Assembly: GCF_037577855.1 (NCBI RefSeq)
Contig: NZ_JBAKFX010000008.1
Coordinates: 50,655 to 114,654 of the forward strand
Direction: 5' to 3'
DNA length: 64,000 bases
From: Dethiothermospora halolimnae
GTDB lineage: Bacteria > Bacillota > Clostridia > Tissierellales > VENL01
Position 1 is the stretch's first letter. Each line of letters opens with the position of its first letter. The notes below the pieces were generated by a model. The model searched no databases. It saw only the letters and a list, made by a program, of their open reading frames with translations, and was not told the origin of the DNA. Both the position numbers and the translations under genes were made by a program. This document shows positions 15,228 through 23,837 of this stretch, piece after piece.

Positions 15228-16994
15228 CTATTCTGAGTATTTTCTTTCTAGTGAATCATAAAAACTATCTATCTTTTCATTTATTTTATCTATTTTTTCT
15301 AATTTATCATTGGGAATATCATATTTCATTTTTATAACCCTATTAAATATTTCATCATTTCTAACTTGGGATATTGGTATTCCCTTATTTGTTGCATCAT
15401 TACTTCTATTATATAAATGTTCTATGGTTTTTAACATTTTATATTGCTTTTCTATTGGTACAAAAGTATCCTCTTTATGAAAGGCATTTTGTTGTAAAAA
15501 ACCTATTTTTATAACCTTAGAGATTTCTAATATAAGTCGCTGATTATCAGGTAGGACATCTTCCCCTACTAGCATAACTATTTCCTGTAATTTTTCTTCC
15601 TCTTGGAGTAATTGTAACATTCTATTCCTCACATCTAAGGCATCTTCACTGACATTGTCACTATACCAACTATCTAAGGTTTTAGTATATCCACTATAAC
15701 TGGTAAGCCAATTTATGGCAGGGTAATGTCTAGAGTAAGCCAGTTCCCTATCTAGGGCTAAAAATACATTAACAAAACGCTTGGTATTCTCCGTTACCGG
15801 TTCTGAGAAGTCTCCTCCAGCTGGGGATACTGCCCCTATTATGGTTACTGAGCCTTCATTATCATTTAATGTATTTACATAACCTGCCCTTTCATAGAAT
15901 TCTGCCAGTCTAGATGGTAGATATGCAGGATATCCTTCCTCTGCAGGCATCTCTTCAAGTCTTCCCGAAATTTCCCTTAGGGCCTCTGCCCATCTTGATG
16001 TAGAATCGGCCATTATGGCAACATGATAACCCATATCCCTAAAATACTCTGCCATAGTTATCCCAGTATATATACTGGCCTCTCTGGCTGCCACAGGCAT
16101 GTTTGATGTATTTGCTATAAGTATAGTTCTTTTCATAATAGGTTCATTTGTTTTAGGGTCTATTAGGTCAGGGAAGTCCTCTAAAACCTCAGTCATTTCA
16201 TTTCCCCTTTCACCACAACCTATATAAACTATGATATCTGCATCGGACCATTTTGCCAGTTGATGCTGGGTCATTGTCTTTCCTGTTCCAAATCCTCCAG
16301 GGATAGCCGATGTACCTCCCTTTGCTATTGGAAAAAACATATCAAGGACTCTTTGACCTGTTATAAGTAGTTTGTCTATGGGTATTCTTTCCTTTACCGG
16401 TCTAGGATTTCTTATGGGCCATTCTTGATACATTTTTAGTTTGTGATTTTTATTGTTTTTATCCTCTAGCCTTATAAGTATCTCTTCTAAATTATACTCT
16501 CCATTCTCCTTTACTTCTATGACTTTTCCCTCTTTATGTGGTGGAACCATTAGTTTATGATCTATTAAACTAGTTTCTTTAACTACTCCATATATATCTC
16601 CTGGCTTTAGGTAGTCCCCCTTTTTTACATCGATGGAAACTTTCCATTTTTTATCGGGATCTATTGATAACAGACCTATTCCCTCTGGTATAAAGTTATT
16701 TGATATTTCATTTATTTTTTTAAGGGGTCTTTCTATACCATCAAACATATTCCCAATCATTCCAGGCCCTAACTTTAAAGACAATGGTTTTCCCGTACCA
16801 ATAATAGGCTCTTCTACCCTAAGACCTTCCGTTTCTTCATAGACTTGAATTGTTCCTATGTTTCCATCTATTGATATAACCTCACCTATTAACTTTTTTT
16901 CTCCTACCATTACCATCTCTCTCATTTTAAAGTTGGACATGTTTTCGCCCTTTATAACCGGGCCATTTATCATTGATATTATTCCATTAGTCAA
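15228..16994 (-). CDS. ntpA: V-type ATP synthase subunit A (catalytic)
   Basis: About 588 residues. It shows the intact P-loop GGFGTGKTMTQHQLAKW, IGCGERGNEMTEVLEDF, STSRWAEALREISGRLEEMP and the non-homologous insertion typical of V-type A subunits (about residues 110-195). It hydrolyses or makes ATP in the peripheral head. The best start is TTG at 16994, with AGGTGAT correctly spaced; an ATG at 17000 is too close to that site. It overlaps the end of ntpE by eight bases and is followed by ntpB after 14 bases. Confidence 0.96.
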   Translation of the reverse strand: MTNGIISMINGPVIKGENMSNFKMREMVMVGEKKLIGEVISIDGNIGTIQVYEETEGLRVEEPIIGTGKPLSLKLGPGMIGNMFDGIERPLKKINEISNNFIPEGIGLLSIDPDKKWKVSIDVKKGDYLKPGDIYGVVKETSLIDHKLMVPPHKEGKVIEVKENGEYNLEEILIRLEDKNNKNHKLKMYQEWPIRNPRPVKERIPIDKLLITGQRVLDMFFPIAKGGTSAIPGGFGTGKTMTQHQLAKWSDADIIVYIGCGERGNEMTEVLEDFPDLIDPKTNEPIMKRTILIANTSNMPVAAREASIYTGITMAEYFRDMGYHVAIMADSTSRWAEALREISGRLEEMPAEEGYPAYLPSRLAEFYERAGYVNTLNDNEGSVTIIGAVSPAGGDFSEPVTENTKRFVNVFLALDRELAYSRHYPAINWLTSYSGYTKTLDSWYSDNVSEDALDVRNRMLQLLQEEEKLQEIVMLVGEDVLPDNQRLILEISKVIKIGFLQQNAFHKEDTFVPIEKQYKMLKTIEHLYNRSNDATNKGIPISQVRNDEIFNRVIKMKYDIPNDKLEKIDKINEKIDSFYDSLERKYSE

Positions 16995-17616
16995 TGGCAT
17001 CACCTGCTTTTTCTAGGGCATTATATAATATATTTCCTATTTTCTTTTTATTGTCTTCTATTTTACTCTTCATAGTATCATCTATCCTTACTGATTTATT
17101 ACTATTTATTATTACCCCACCCCCTATTATATCCTCATCTGTGATCTTTGCTTTTACATTATAACCTTTATCCATTAATTTCTTTTCTATAGTATATCCG
17201 TATTTATTTTTATCCTTTTCCGTTAAGTAAACATATATATCTTTATCATCTAAACCAGACAGAGAATCTAATATATTCTCTAATAAATAGTCTTTATAGT
17301 CTTCTTTATCTGTATATATTCTGGCCTTTTCAGTAACATCATCAACTATTTTATCTAGTAGCTCCTTTTTCTTTTCTAATATGTTTTTTTTAGCATTTAC
17401 ATTGGCTTTAGATATCATTTGCCTTTTCTTTATTTCAGCAGACTTAACCTTTTTATCTATTATATTTTTGACCTTAGCCTGTATTTCTTCTTTATGACTT
17501 TCTATTATTTTTTGATTTTCCTTTTCTATTTCTTCTAACTTTTCTTGGGCTTTTTTCTGTTCCTTTTCAAATACTAACTTTGAAAATGTGTTTAACTTCT
17601 TTTCAATGGTAATCAT
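16987..17616 (-). CDS. ntpE: V-type ATP synthase subunit E (peripheral stalk)
   Basis: 209 residues. The N-terminal half is a long charged coiled coil (about 1-105, rich in EKEQKKAQEKLEEIEKENQK-like sequence). The C-terminal globular half ends with IIGGGVIINSNKSVRIDDTM, the signature of the E-subunit head domain that contacts subunit B. The ATG at 17616 lies six bases after AGGTGA; a GTG nine bases upstream is less likely. It sits between subunits F and A. Confidence 0.9.
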   Translation of the reverse strand: MITIEKKLNTFSKLVFEKEQKKAQEKLEEIEKENQKIIESHKEEIQAKVKNIIDKKVKSAEIKKRQMISKANVNAKKNILEKKKELLDKIVDDVTEKARIYTDKEDYKDYLLENILDSLSGLDDKDIYVYLTEKDKNKYGYTIEKKLMDKGYNVKAKITDEDIIGGGVIINSNKSVRIDDTMKSKIEDNKKKIGNILYNALEKAGDAID

Positions 17617-17626
17617 TACACTCACC

Positions 17627-17935
17627 TCATATATTAAGACCTATGGACTCTTTTATGTATTTAGTTATAAAATCACTATCATCACCAAATCCATGTCTAT
17701 CGGGAATGGTAACTATAAGGGGGAAGTCCCTTTTAGTTTTTAATGTCATAACTTCATCTTCTACTTTGTTATGTATGTTTTCTGTTATTATAATAATACC
17801 TATATCCTTATGATTTACTAATTCCCTTAATTTTTGTAATATATCATCTCTTTTCTTTACAATAACTCCATCTATTCCACCAAGTCTCATCCCTACTACA
17901 GTATCTCTGTTATCACTTATTAAAAAGGACTTCAT
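17627..17935 (-). CDS. ntpG: V-type ATP synthase subunit F (central stalk)
   Basis: 102 residues, normal for this family. It shows the Rossmann-like pattern SDNRDTVVGMRLGGIDG, DIGIIIITENI and PLIVTIPDRHG. Subunit F binds subunit D in the rotor stalk and modulates ATPase activity. It is a single nucleotide from ntpK and ten bases from ntpE. Confidence 0.93.
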   Translation of the reverse strand: MKSFLISDNRDTVVGMRLGGIDGVIVKKRDDILQKLRELVNHKDIGIIIITENIHNKVEDEVMTLKTKRDFPLIVTIPDRHGFGDDSDFITKYIKESIGLNI

Positions 17936-17936
17936 A

Positions 17937-18359
17937 TTATAACCTTCCTATTATAAGTATTGATACTATAAGTCCATATATAGCAATACCCTCGGCAAGA
18001 CCAACAAATATCAGGGTTTTACCTAGTATCTTAGGATCCTCTGACACTGCACCTAATGCTGATGAACCAACGGCACCAACTGCATACCCTGCACCTATTG
18101 TTGCAAGCCCAGTAGATAGAGCCGCTGCTATATAACCAAGCCCCGATGATGAAGCCGCTGGTGCAGTTGCTGCAAACACAATCTTAGGTGCTAATGTTAT
18201 TATTGCCATAGTAAGTAGAGGAATGAATGTAAATAGATTAAATCTCAATATTTTCTTTAATTTAGATTTATTAGTTTCCATTTCTCTATATAGTAAAAAT
18301 AAACCCGAAGATATAGTTAATATAACTATTAATGTTGTTGATATTGTTATAAAAGTCAA
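17937..18359 (-). CDS. ntpK: V-type ATP synthase subunit K (proteolipid c-ring)
   Basis: 140 residues. Two N-terminal membrane segments (about 5-23 and 42-64) precede one c-type hairpin (about 73-98 and 112-138). The ion-binding carboxylate is Glu123 in FVGLAEGIAIYGL. The loop contains SEDPKILGK. The first hairpin helix has ATIGAGYAVG, with Ala where many Na+-type rings carry Gln, which argues weakly for protons; coupling cannot be settled by eye. Only one hairpin with a carboxylate is present per chain, unlike the four-helix Enterococcus protein. It starts at TTG with AGGGAGTG upstream. Confidence 0.9.
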   Translation of the reverse strand: MTFITISTTLIVILTISSGLFLLYREMETNKSKLKKILRFNLFTFIPLLTMAIITLAPKIVFAATAPAASSSGLGYIAAALSTGLATIGAGYAVGAVGSSALGAVSEDPKILGKTLIFVGLAEGIAIYGLIVSILIIGRL

Positions 18360-18382
18360 TTAAATCACACTCCCTTTTTATT

Positions 18383-18482
18383 AGAGAATAAAGAATAGAT
18401 AATAAAGAATAAATATTGTGCAAAGTGGCCTAAGGCCACTTTGTTCCTTATCTATTCTCTATTCTTTATTCTCCATTCTTTC
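18383..18482. repeat. Palindromic intergenic element, family B, copy 2
   Basis: It shares nearly all of its central 80 or so bases with the copy at 13753-13859, including the core CAAAGTGGCCTAAGGCCACT plus TTG. It fills the gap between ntpI and ntpK inside the same operon. Confidence 0.85.
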
Positions 18483-18484
18483 CT

Positions 18485-20437
18485 TTAAATTTTCGTTGCT
18501 TCAAATTCCTTGCCCTCTCCTTTATAATACTTACTAAATAACTCATAATACTGTAACCTTAGTCCTTGAATTGCTACTATTAAACCCTCTAGACCTATTA
18601 TTATTATGTTTCCTAATATTAGCATAAATATGCTCCCTAAGTTATTTCCTATAAGATTTGCTATTGTTTCAAAGGCTATAAAAAGGCCCACATGGGTTAA
18701 TGCAAATGCTCCAACCCTTATAAATGATACTGTATTACTTAACATACTAAGTAAAGTTTCTAATATGTCAAAACTACTCTCTATATAATAGCTTGATTTA
18801 GACTCATGATATAATGGCCTTTTATTAAATATAATATTTGTTAAAGGTTCCTTTATAATCATTGTAATAATGCCCAATATAAGTACTGGTATTAAAGCTA
18901 TATTAGGTATATTGATTGTAACTACAAAGTTTTTAACAAATATAAATAAAAGGGTTAAATAAAATATAAGCCCCGTTATTCCATTTCGTCCAAATAACCC
19001 CTCTTTATAATCTTTCTGTTTTAGAGAATTTATTATACTATATAAATAACTTACAAGGAGTAAAAATACACCTATTATTATTGCCCCTATTAAAACTTTA
19101 TTTATATTTTCAAAGGGTTTTATTAAAAGGGCCGGCAATATATGTTCAAATCCAAATAAACTGCCATAAAGGCTGCCAAAAACCATAGAGCTTATTCCAA
19201 GTCTATTTAATATGGAGCCTATTACTACTGACTTATTAGTTTTTTTCAGTATATATCCTAATATAAATAGTACAAAACCTTGACCCACATCTCCAAACAT
19301 TGCTCCAAATAAAAACATATATGTTATACTTAAAAATGCCGTTGGATCAAGTTCATTATAGGACGGTACCCCATACATTTTAACTAAATATTCAAAGGGT
19401 TTAAATAGCTTTATATTATTAAGTTTTGTAGGGGGTTTAAAGTTGTTTTCCCTTTTATCTTCTCCTTTAAACATTATTATTAAGTTTTTATATTTTTCTA
19501 ATCTTTTTCTTATTTTTTCTTCATCCTTTTTAGATACCCATCCCGATAAGTAAAAAAAGTGTTTAGTGGACACAGTATGCTTTTTTACTTTAGATACCTT
19601 TTTCTTCATAATTACTTTACTATAACACTTGTCTAAATCATCTTTATATTTTTTCTTTAACCTTGATAATACTTTGCTATTATCTTCTATTGCCTCTTCT
19701 TTTTTTATCTTTGTTTCTTCAAGCTGATTTAAAATATCCCTAGGTTTTCCAGTTAACTCTTCTGGGATATGTATATTGTGAAAGTTTAACGATCTTAATA
19801 TCCTTTCCGTTTCTATCTTTAATTCTGCTGGATATATTACTAAATACACATCATCTTTACTACTACTTCCTGTATGAATTACTATTGCAGAAATATTCTC
19901 ATAATTTCTTCTAAGTTTTAGTTTATCCTCCTTAGCTAATATACCAAAGCTATAATCAAAGTATTCTAGGTTCCTAAGTTCTTCTATATCTACATCTAAA
20001 TCTGTTACATGTTTAAAGTTCTCATAAAACCTATTTATTTCACTTATATCATTCTTTAATCTAACTATTTTATCGTGATAAATTATTAATTCATCATATA
20101 TTTCATCTAAGCCAGTGACACAATCTTTTAAATTATAACCTTTATTAACATGGTTTATATTAAAGGTGAATTTATCATCGTATATTTCTTTTAACTTATT
20201 TATTTTTTCTAAAATGTCATCACAGTTATCGCATTCATTTATGGGCTTTATATAGTTCATTTCAACTAATTCATCAACATTTTCTTCCGATATATTTAAG
20301 GTAAAGTTACTGCTTTTTATTTCGTTTAAAGCATTTACTATATCAACATTTCCCATAAGTACTATGTCTTTAGATATATCATTTATATATTCTTTAACCC
20401 CCACTATATTCATCATTGACATTTTTTCTACTGCCAT
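18485..20437 (-). CDS. ntpI: V-type ATP synthase subunit I/a (membrane stator)
   Basis: 650 residues: a cytoplasmic N-terminal half (about 1-350) and a membrane half with about seven helices. GAMFGDVGQGFVLFILG, GSLYGSLFGFEH and the C-terminal VSFIRVGAFALTHVGLFIAF are classical. The last contains the arginine that faces the rotor carboxylate. It carries the ion half-channels. The ATG at 20437 overlaps nothing and directly abuts ntpC. A palindromic element separates it from ntpK. Confidence 0.95.
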   Translation of the reverse strand: MAVEKMSMMNIVGVKEYINDISKDIVLMGNVDIVNALNEIKSSNFTLNISEENVDELVEMNYIKPINECDNCDDILEKINKLKEIYDDKFTFNINHVNKGYNLKDCVTGLDEIYDELIIYHDKIVRLKNDISEINRFYENFKHVTDLDVDIEELRNLEYFDYSFGILAKEDKLKLRRNYENISAIVIHTGSSSKDDVYLVIYPAELKIETERILRSLNFHNIHIPEELTGKPRDILNQLEETKIKKEEAIEDNSKVLSRLKKKYKDDLDKCYSKVIMKKKVSKVKKHTVSTKHFFYLSGWVSKKDEEKIRKRLEKYKNLIIMFKGEDKRENNFKPPTKLNNIKLFKPFEYLVKMYGVPSYNELDPTAFLSITYMFLFGAMFGDVGQGFVLFILGYILKKTNKSVVIGSILNRLGISSMVFGSLYGSLFGFEHILPALLIKPFENINKVLIGAIIIGVFLLLVSYLYSIINSLKQKDYKEGLFGRNGITGLIFYLTLLFIFVKNFVVTINIPNIALIPVLILGIITMIIKEPLTNIIFNKRPLYHESKSSYYIESSFDILETLLSMLSNTVSFIRVGAFALTHVGLFIAFETIANLIGNNLGSIFMLILGNIIIIGLEGLIVAIQGLRLQYYELFSKYYKGEGKEFEATKI

Positions 20438-21499
20438 TTATAAATCACTTCCCTTTAACCGCCTTACAAGATATTTTTTTGCTTCCCTTTTATCTAGATC
20501 ATATCTAATGGCTTCAATTGTAGAAATTATATCCCTTACTTCAAATTCCAATAAATGCATATAGGCTATAGACTCTATTATGTCCATTTTTCCTTTACGA
20601 TAGTAATCTTTAAATTGAAAATACAAATATCTCTCTATCCTTCTTTCCATAAATAAATCCACTGTATTCTCATTATCAAATAAGAAGCCGTATTTTCCAT
20701 CTACGATTTTTTCCATTAATTCTTTTTCATTATCTGAATAGCATAACTCTTTTATATGGTCATATCTCATAGAAGATCCTTTTACTATAATGTAATTTAT
20801 TAATTCCTCAGATGACAATTTATAAAATTTAATGCCCCTATATATCCATTCAAGATTTAGTAAGTCTATATTTTTACCTAATAAATCCTTAAATATTTTT
20901 TGATCATTTTTATCCAATTTAGAACTCTGGTCATATAGAGACTTAAAATAGTATCTGTCTAGTCTCATTTCCATATAAAATGTGAGTTTTCTTCCCTCTT
21001 CATTTAAATAGGGTTTTAGCATATCATAATAGTTTGTATCCTTAAGGTTTTCAACAAATTCTTTTATGTCTTTACTTTTGGATAGCTTATCGTGGTCCAC
21101 TGTGCTATATATCCCTGAATATAATACTAATCCCCGTACACTCTCTAAATCTTCTCCCCTTATAAGGGTTCTTATATATAGTTTTAAATCTTCTATTTCA
21201 TATCTAATAAAAAGTATTCTAAAAAGCTTTCTATATTCATCTGTAAAAAAATGAATCAATTTTTCATATTGATTTACTATATGCTTTTTAAGGAGTAACT
21301 CTAGTTTATCCCTATGTATATCTTTTATATCAACACCCCTTAATACATTTTTGTAATAGGTTTTATTCTTAAGATACTCTGCCACTTCACCAACTGAATC
21401 CTTCATTATAAGGTTATTAAAATCTTCAGCTTTAAGCATTTTTCCAATCAAAACCCTTACTTTAGTGTTTATTGAAGCAAAACGGGTTACATTAGACAA
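20438..21499 (-). CDS. ntpC: V-type ATP synthase subunit C/d (rotor-ring adaptor)
   Basis: About 353 residues, all helical, soluble. NVTRFASINTKVRVLIGKML at the N-terminus, YEIEDLKLYIR and FEVRDIISTIEAIRYDL near the C-terminus are typical of the archaeal/bacterial V-ATPase C (d) family. It couples the central stalk to the c-ring. The start is probably TTG at 21499 with GGGGTGG seven bases upstream; an in-frame TTG at 21514 would overlap that site. Confidence 0.92.
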   Translation of the reverse strand: MSNVTRFASINTKVRVLIGKMLKAEDFNNLIMKDSVGEVAEYLKNKTYYKNVLRGVDIKDIHRDKLELLLKKHIVNQYEKLIHFFTDEYRKLFRILFIRYEIEDLKLYIRTLIRGEDLESVRGLVLYSGIYSTVDHDKLSKSKDIKEFVENLKDTNYYDMLKPYLNEEGRKLTFYMEMRLDRYYFKSLYDQSSKLDKNDQKIFKDLLGKNIDLLNLEWIYRGIKFYKLSSEELINYIIVKGSSMRYDHIKELCYSDNEKELMEKIVDGKYGFLFDNENTVDLFMERRIERYLYFQFKDYYRKGKMDIIESIAYMHLLEFEVRDIISTIEAIRYDLDKREAKKYLVRRLKGSDL

Positions 21500-21514
21500 G
21501 TTATACCACCCCAA

Positions 21515-21823
21515 TTAATTAAATAATTCATTAAATACATTATCCACTATCTTTTCTCTATTAATAGAAAATATTCTATCTAATATATTATGCTTTTCTT
21601 TATTGACCTCTAATATACCCTTTACCCTTTCTTCTCCTTCATTAATAATCCTATTATATTTTTTTGATGCTTCTTTTTCTGCCCTTTCTATCTCTTTGTG
21701 TTCCATATCATCTAATTTTTTATTTAGTTTTTCCCTATTTTCTTCTATTTTAGTCTCTAAGTTTTCTTTAACTTCTTTAGCCTTTTCGTCTATCTTTATA
21801 ACTTCATTTATAATATGTTCCAA
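21515..21823 (-). CDS. ntpF: V-type ATP synthase subunit G/H (peripheral stalk)
   Basis: 102 residues, almost entirely charged coiled coil (KAKEVKENLETKIEENREKL, ERAEKEASKKYNRIINEGEE). It occupies the first position of the operon, where the stalk partner of subunit E (NtpF/AhaH type) is normally found. It starts at TTG behind AGGATGTGA. The assignment rests on composition, length and place, since these short coiled coils diverge quickly. Confidence 0.8.
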   Translation of the reverse strand: MEHIINEVIKIDEKAKEVKENLETKIEENREKLNKKLDDMEHKEIERAEKEASKKYNRIINEGEERVKGILEVNKEKHNILDRIFSINREKIVDNVFNELFN

Positions 21824-21858
21824 GATTTCACATCCTTTTTATATTATTATTTCAATAG

Positions 21859-21886
21859 ATAATAGTATATTATGTCTTTTACCCAA
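21859..21886 (-). promoter_or_regulatory. Probable promoter of the V-ATPase operon
   Basis: On the minus strand: TTGGGT (21886-21881), a 16-base spacer and TATTAT (21864-21859), about 35 bases before ntpF. This is a moderate match. Confidence 0.4.
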
Positions 21887-21996
21887 ATATAATTCTTTTA
21901 TGCTCCTTAATGCCTCCTAAGTTCTTACTGTTATATTTATGCATTTCTATATTTCTTTGTTTATTCCTTTATTTAGTATTTGTTTTTTTGCAAAAA

Positions 21997-22023
21997 AATA
22001 AAAGGACAAAGGTCCTTTTATTT
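21997..22023 (-). terminator. Terminator of the lipoprotein gene
   Basis: AAATAAAAGGAC AAA GGTCCTTTTATTT hairpin followed by seven T on the minus strand. It overlaps the lipoprotein stop codon and separates it from the V-ATPase operon. Confidence 0.8.
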
Positions 22024-22653
22024 ATTATTTTTTAAAGTCTCAACATATTCCATTTCTTCCCCATCATAATTATTATATCTAAGTTTTTTAAGTAGCTCTT
22101 CTTTACTTTCCTCCGTATTTTCATCAATATAAATTGAACTTTTCTCTATATTAGTTATCTTCCAGTTCTCATCCTCTTCTCTAAAGGTATACATCTTATT
22201 TATAATCTCCTCTTCATTATCACCATAGTCCTTTATAATATTAGAAAAGATATATTTAACATTTAAATCCTTGTCATAATATACTTTAGATATTTTAACT
22301 TTAGAACTATCATATAAAAGTTTCATTCCATTTTCTAAGCCTTTGAAATGCTCTTTATATTCCTTTAAGTCTTCTATTGATTTTCCCTTTAAGTCCTTTC
22401 CCTTTATTTCTTTCCCATCTATCATGAAAAATGCTGTATCATCGTTTTTATAGTTATAGTCCTTAGATATTATATCATTTATTGACTTAATATAATTATC
22501 GTATGTTATTTGAAATGTATCAAATAGATAGTTCTTTTTCTCTAGGGTTTTTATATTTCCTATAAGCTCATCCTCATTGTTACTTGTAACTTTATCTCCA
22601 CAACCTACTAGAATAAAGATTAAAATTATAGATAATATTAATATTTTTTTCAT
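22018..22653 (-). CDS. Lipoprotein of unknown function
   Basis: 211 residues. The signal peptide has the lipobox ILVGCGD near residue 18, so it is anchored outside the membrane. The mature part is hydrophilic with alternating helices and strands (AFFMIDGKEIKGKDLKG, KVYYDKDLNVKYIFSNIIKD, KMYTFREEDENWKITNIEKS). The last resembles the closing strand of small NTF2-like or DUF-type lipoproteins. No family was recognised. It is a monocistronic unit with its own promoter and terminator, upstream of the V-ATPase operon. Confidence 0.75.
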   Translation of the reverse strand: MKKILILSIILIFILVGCGDKVTSNNEDELIGNIKTLEKKNYLFDTFQITYDNYIKSINDIISKDYNYKNDDTAFFMIDGKEIKGKDLKGKSIEDLKEYKEHFKGLENGMKLLYDSSKVKISKVYYDKDLNVKYIFSNIIKDYGDNEEEIINKMYTFREEDENWKITNIEKSSIYIDENTEESKEELLKKLRYNNYDGEEMEYVETLKNNK

Positions 22654-22691
22654 TATTATCCTCCTTGTGTGGTTTTTATTGTATTAATTTC

Positions 22692-22720
22692 ATTATATCA
22701 CCATATTATAACATTTGCAA
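22692..22720 (-). promoter_or_regulatory. Promoter of the lipoprotein gene
   Basis: On the minus strand: TTGCAA (22720-22715), a 17-base spacer and TATAAT (22697-22692), 39 bases before the start. Confidence 0.7.
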
Positions 22721-22861
22721 TTATCCATTAAATCTAAATACTATATTAATATTTAAAATAATATTATATAATAGAGTTGGGAGATTAGGAATCTACCCAA
22801 TAACCATAAAGCTAAACTAAATAGACCTAAACTAAAATTACTTTATAATGGAGCTGTTATT

Positions 22862-23836
22862 TTGGGTAAATTAAATAATAGATTTAAAAAGTCATTTTTT
22901 ATAGTCAACAAAATATATCTTCTTTTAATAATATTTTTTCTCTTTATAGCCAATGCTGCATTAGGGTTTATTGGATTTTTATTTACTTTAGCTACTTATA
23001 TAATAAATATATTTAAATCTAAAATACCTATTGAAGTCAGTGGAGATTTCCATTATGATACCCACGTTTATAAGGTTACAAATAAAGAAAAACTGAAAAT
23101 GGATATATGGTATCCCAATAAAAATAGTAATAGCTATCCTGTAGTATATTTTGCCCATGGTGGTGGCTGGATATCGGGATTTAGGAATCAGCCTAACAAT
23201 GTATCATGGTGTAAGTTTTTAGCATCAAAGGGCTTTGCTGTTGTATCTATTGATTATAGGTATGGGTTAAAAAATCATATGGAAGATATATTATTGGATT
23301 ATAGCCATGGATTAAAGTTTATAAGAACAAGATATAAAGAGTTAAATTTAGATATTAATAATATTATTACCATGGGTTTGTCGGCAGGGGGGCATCTAAC
23401 CCTACTTTACAGTGCCTATAACTCCTATAAACAAACTAGTAATATGAAGGGTATCAAAGGGGTGGTGGCATATTATTCCCCATCGGATTTAACAGACATA
23501 TTTGATGACGATAATAAGTCACTTTTTGCTAGATTTGCAACTAAAAAAACATTGGATGGAGATCCAAAGGAAAATATAGACCTTTATAGGTTATATTCGC
23601 CAATAAATTGGATATCTAGTAATATGGTTAAAACTTTAGTTGTCCATGGTAAAGAAGACACTGTTGTTCCCTTTAGGTCCTCTGTAAAACTTATTAACAA
23701 ATTTAAAGATTTTAATATTGATTATAGATTTTTAAGTCACACTAAGGGTGACCATACATTTGAATTTAAATTAAAGGATTATAAAACGGTTAAAATTATT
23801 GAAGAAACGGTTAAATTTATGAGGAGCTGTATATAA
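22862..23836 (+). CDS. Membrane-anchored alpha/beta hydrolase (carboxylesterase, HSL/BD-FAE type)
   Basis: 324 residues. The N-terminal hydrophobic region (about 16-52) anchors it to the membrane. The catalytic part has the oxyanion-hole motif HGGGW (99-103), the nucleophile elbow GLSAGGH (Ser174), the acid in VVHGKEDTVVP and the histidine in GDHTFE. This is a complete Ser-Asp-His triad of the hormone-sensitive-lipase or esterase kind. The start is TTG at 22862, eight bases after GGAG. It is followed after one base by a second hydrolase, so the pair is an operon. The substrate is unknown. Confidence 0.88.
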   Translation: MGKLNNRFKKSFFIVNKIYLLLIIFFLFIANAALGFIGFLFTLATYIINIFKSKIPIEVSGDFHYDTHVYKVTNKEKLKMDIWYPNKNSNSYPVVYFAHGGGWISGFRNQPNNVSWCKFLASKGFAVVSIDYRYGLKNHMEDILLDYSHGLKFIRTRYKELNLDINNIITMGLSAGGHLTLLYSAYNSYKQTSNMKGIKGVVAYYSPSDLTDIFDDDNKSLFARFATKKTLDGDPKENIDLYRLYSPINWISSNMVKTLVVHGKEDTVVPFRSSVKLINKFKDFNIDYRFLSHTKGDHTFEFKLKDYKTVKIIEETVKFMRSCI

Positions 23837-23837
23837 G

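Noticed and set aside
21879..21944. 21-codon frame upstream of the V-ATPase operon
   Set aside because: No convincing ribosome binding site and it overlaps the probable promoter.
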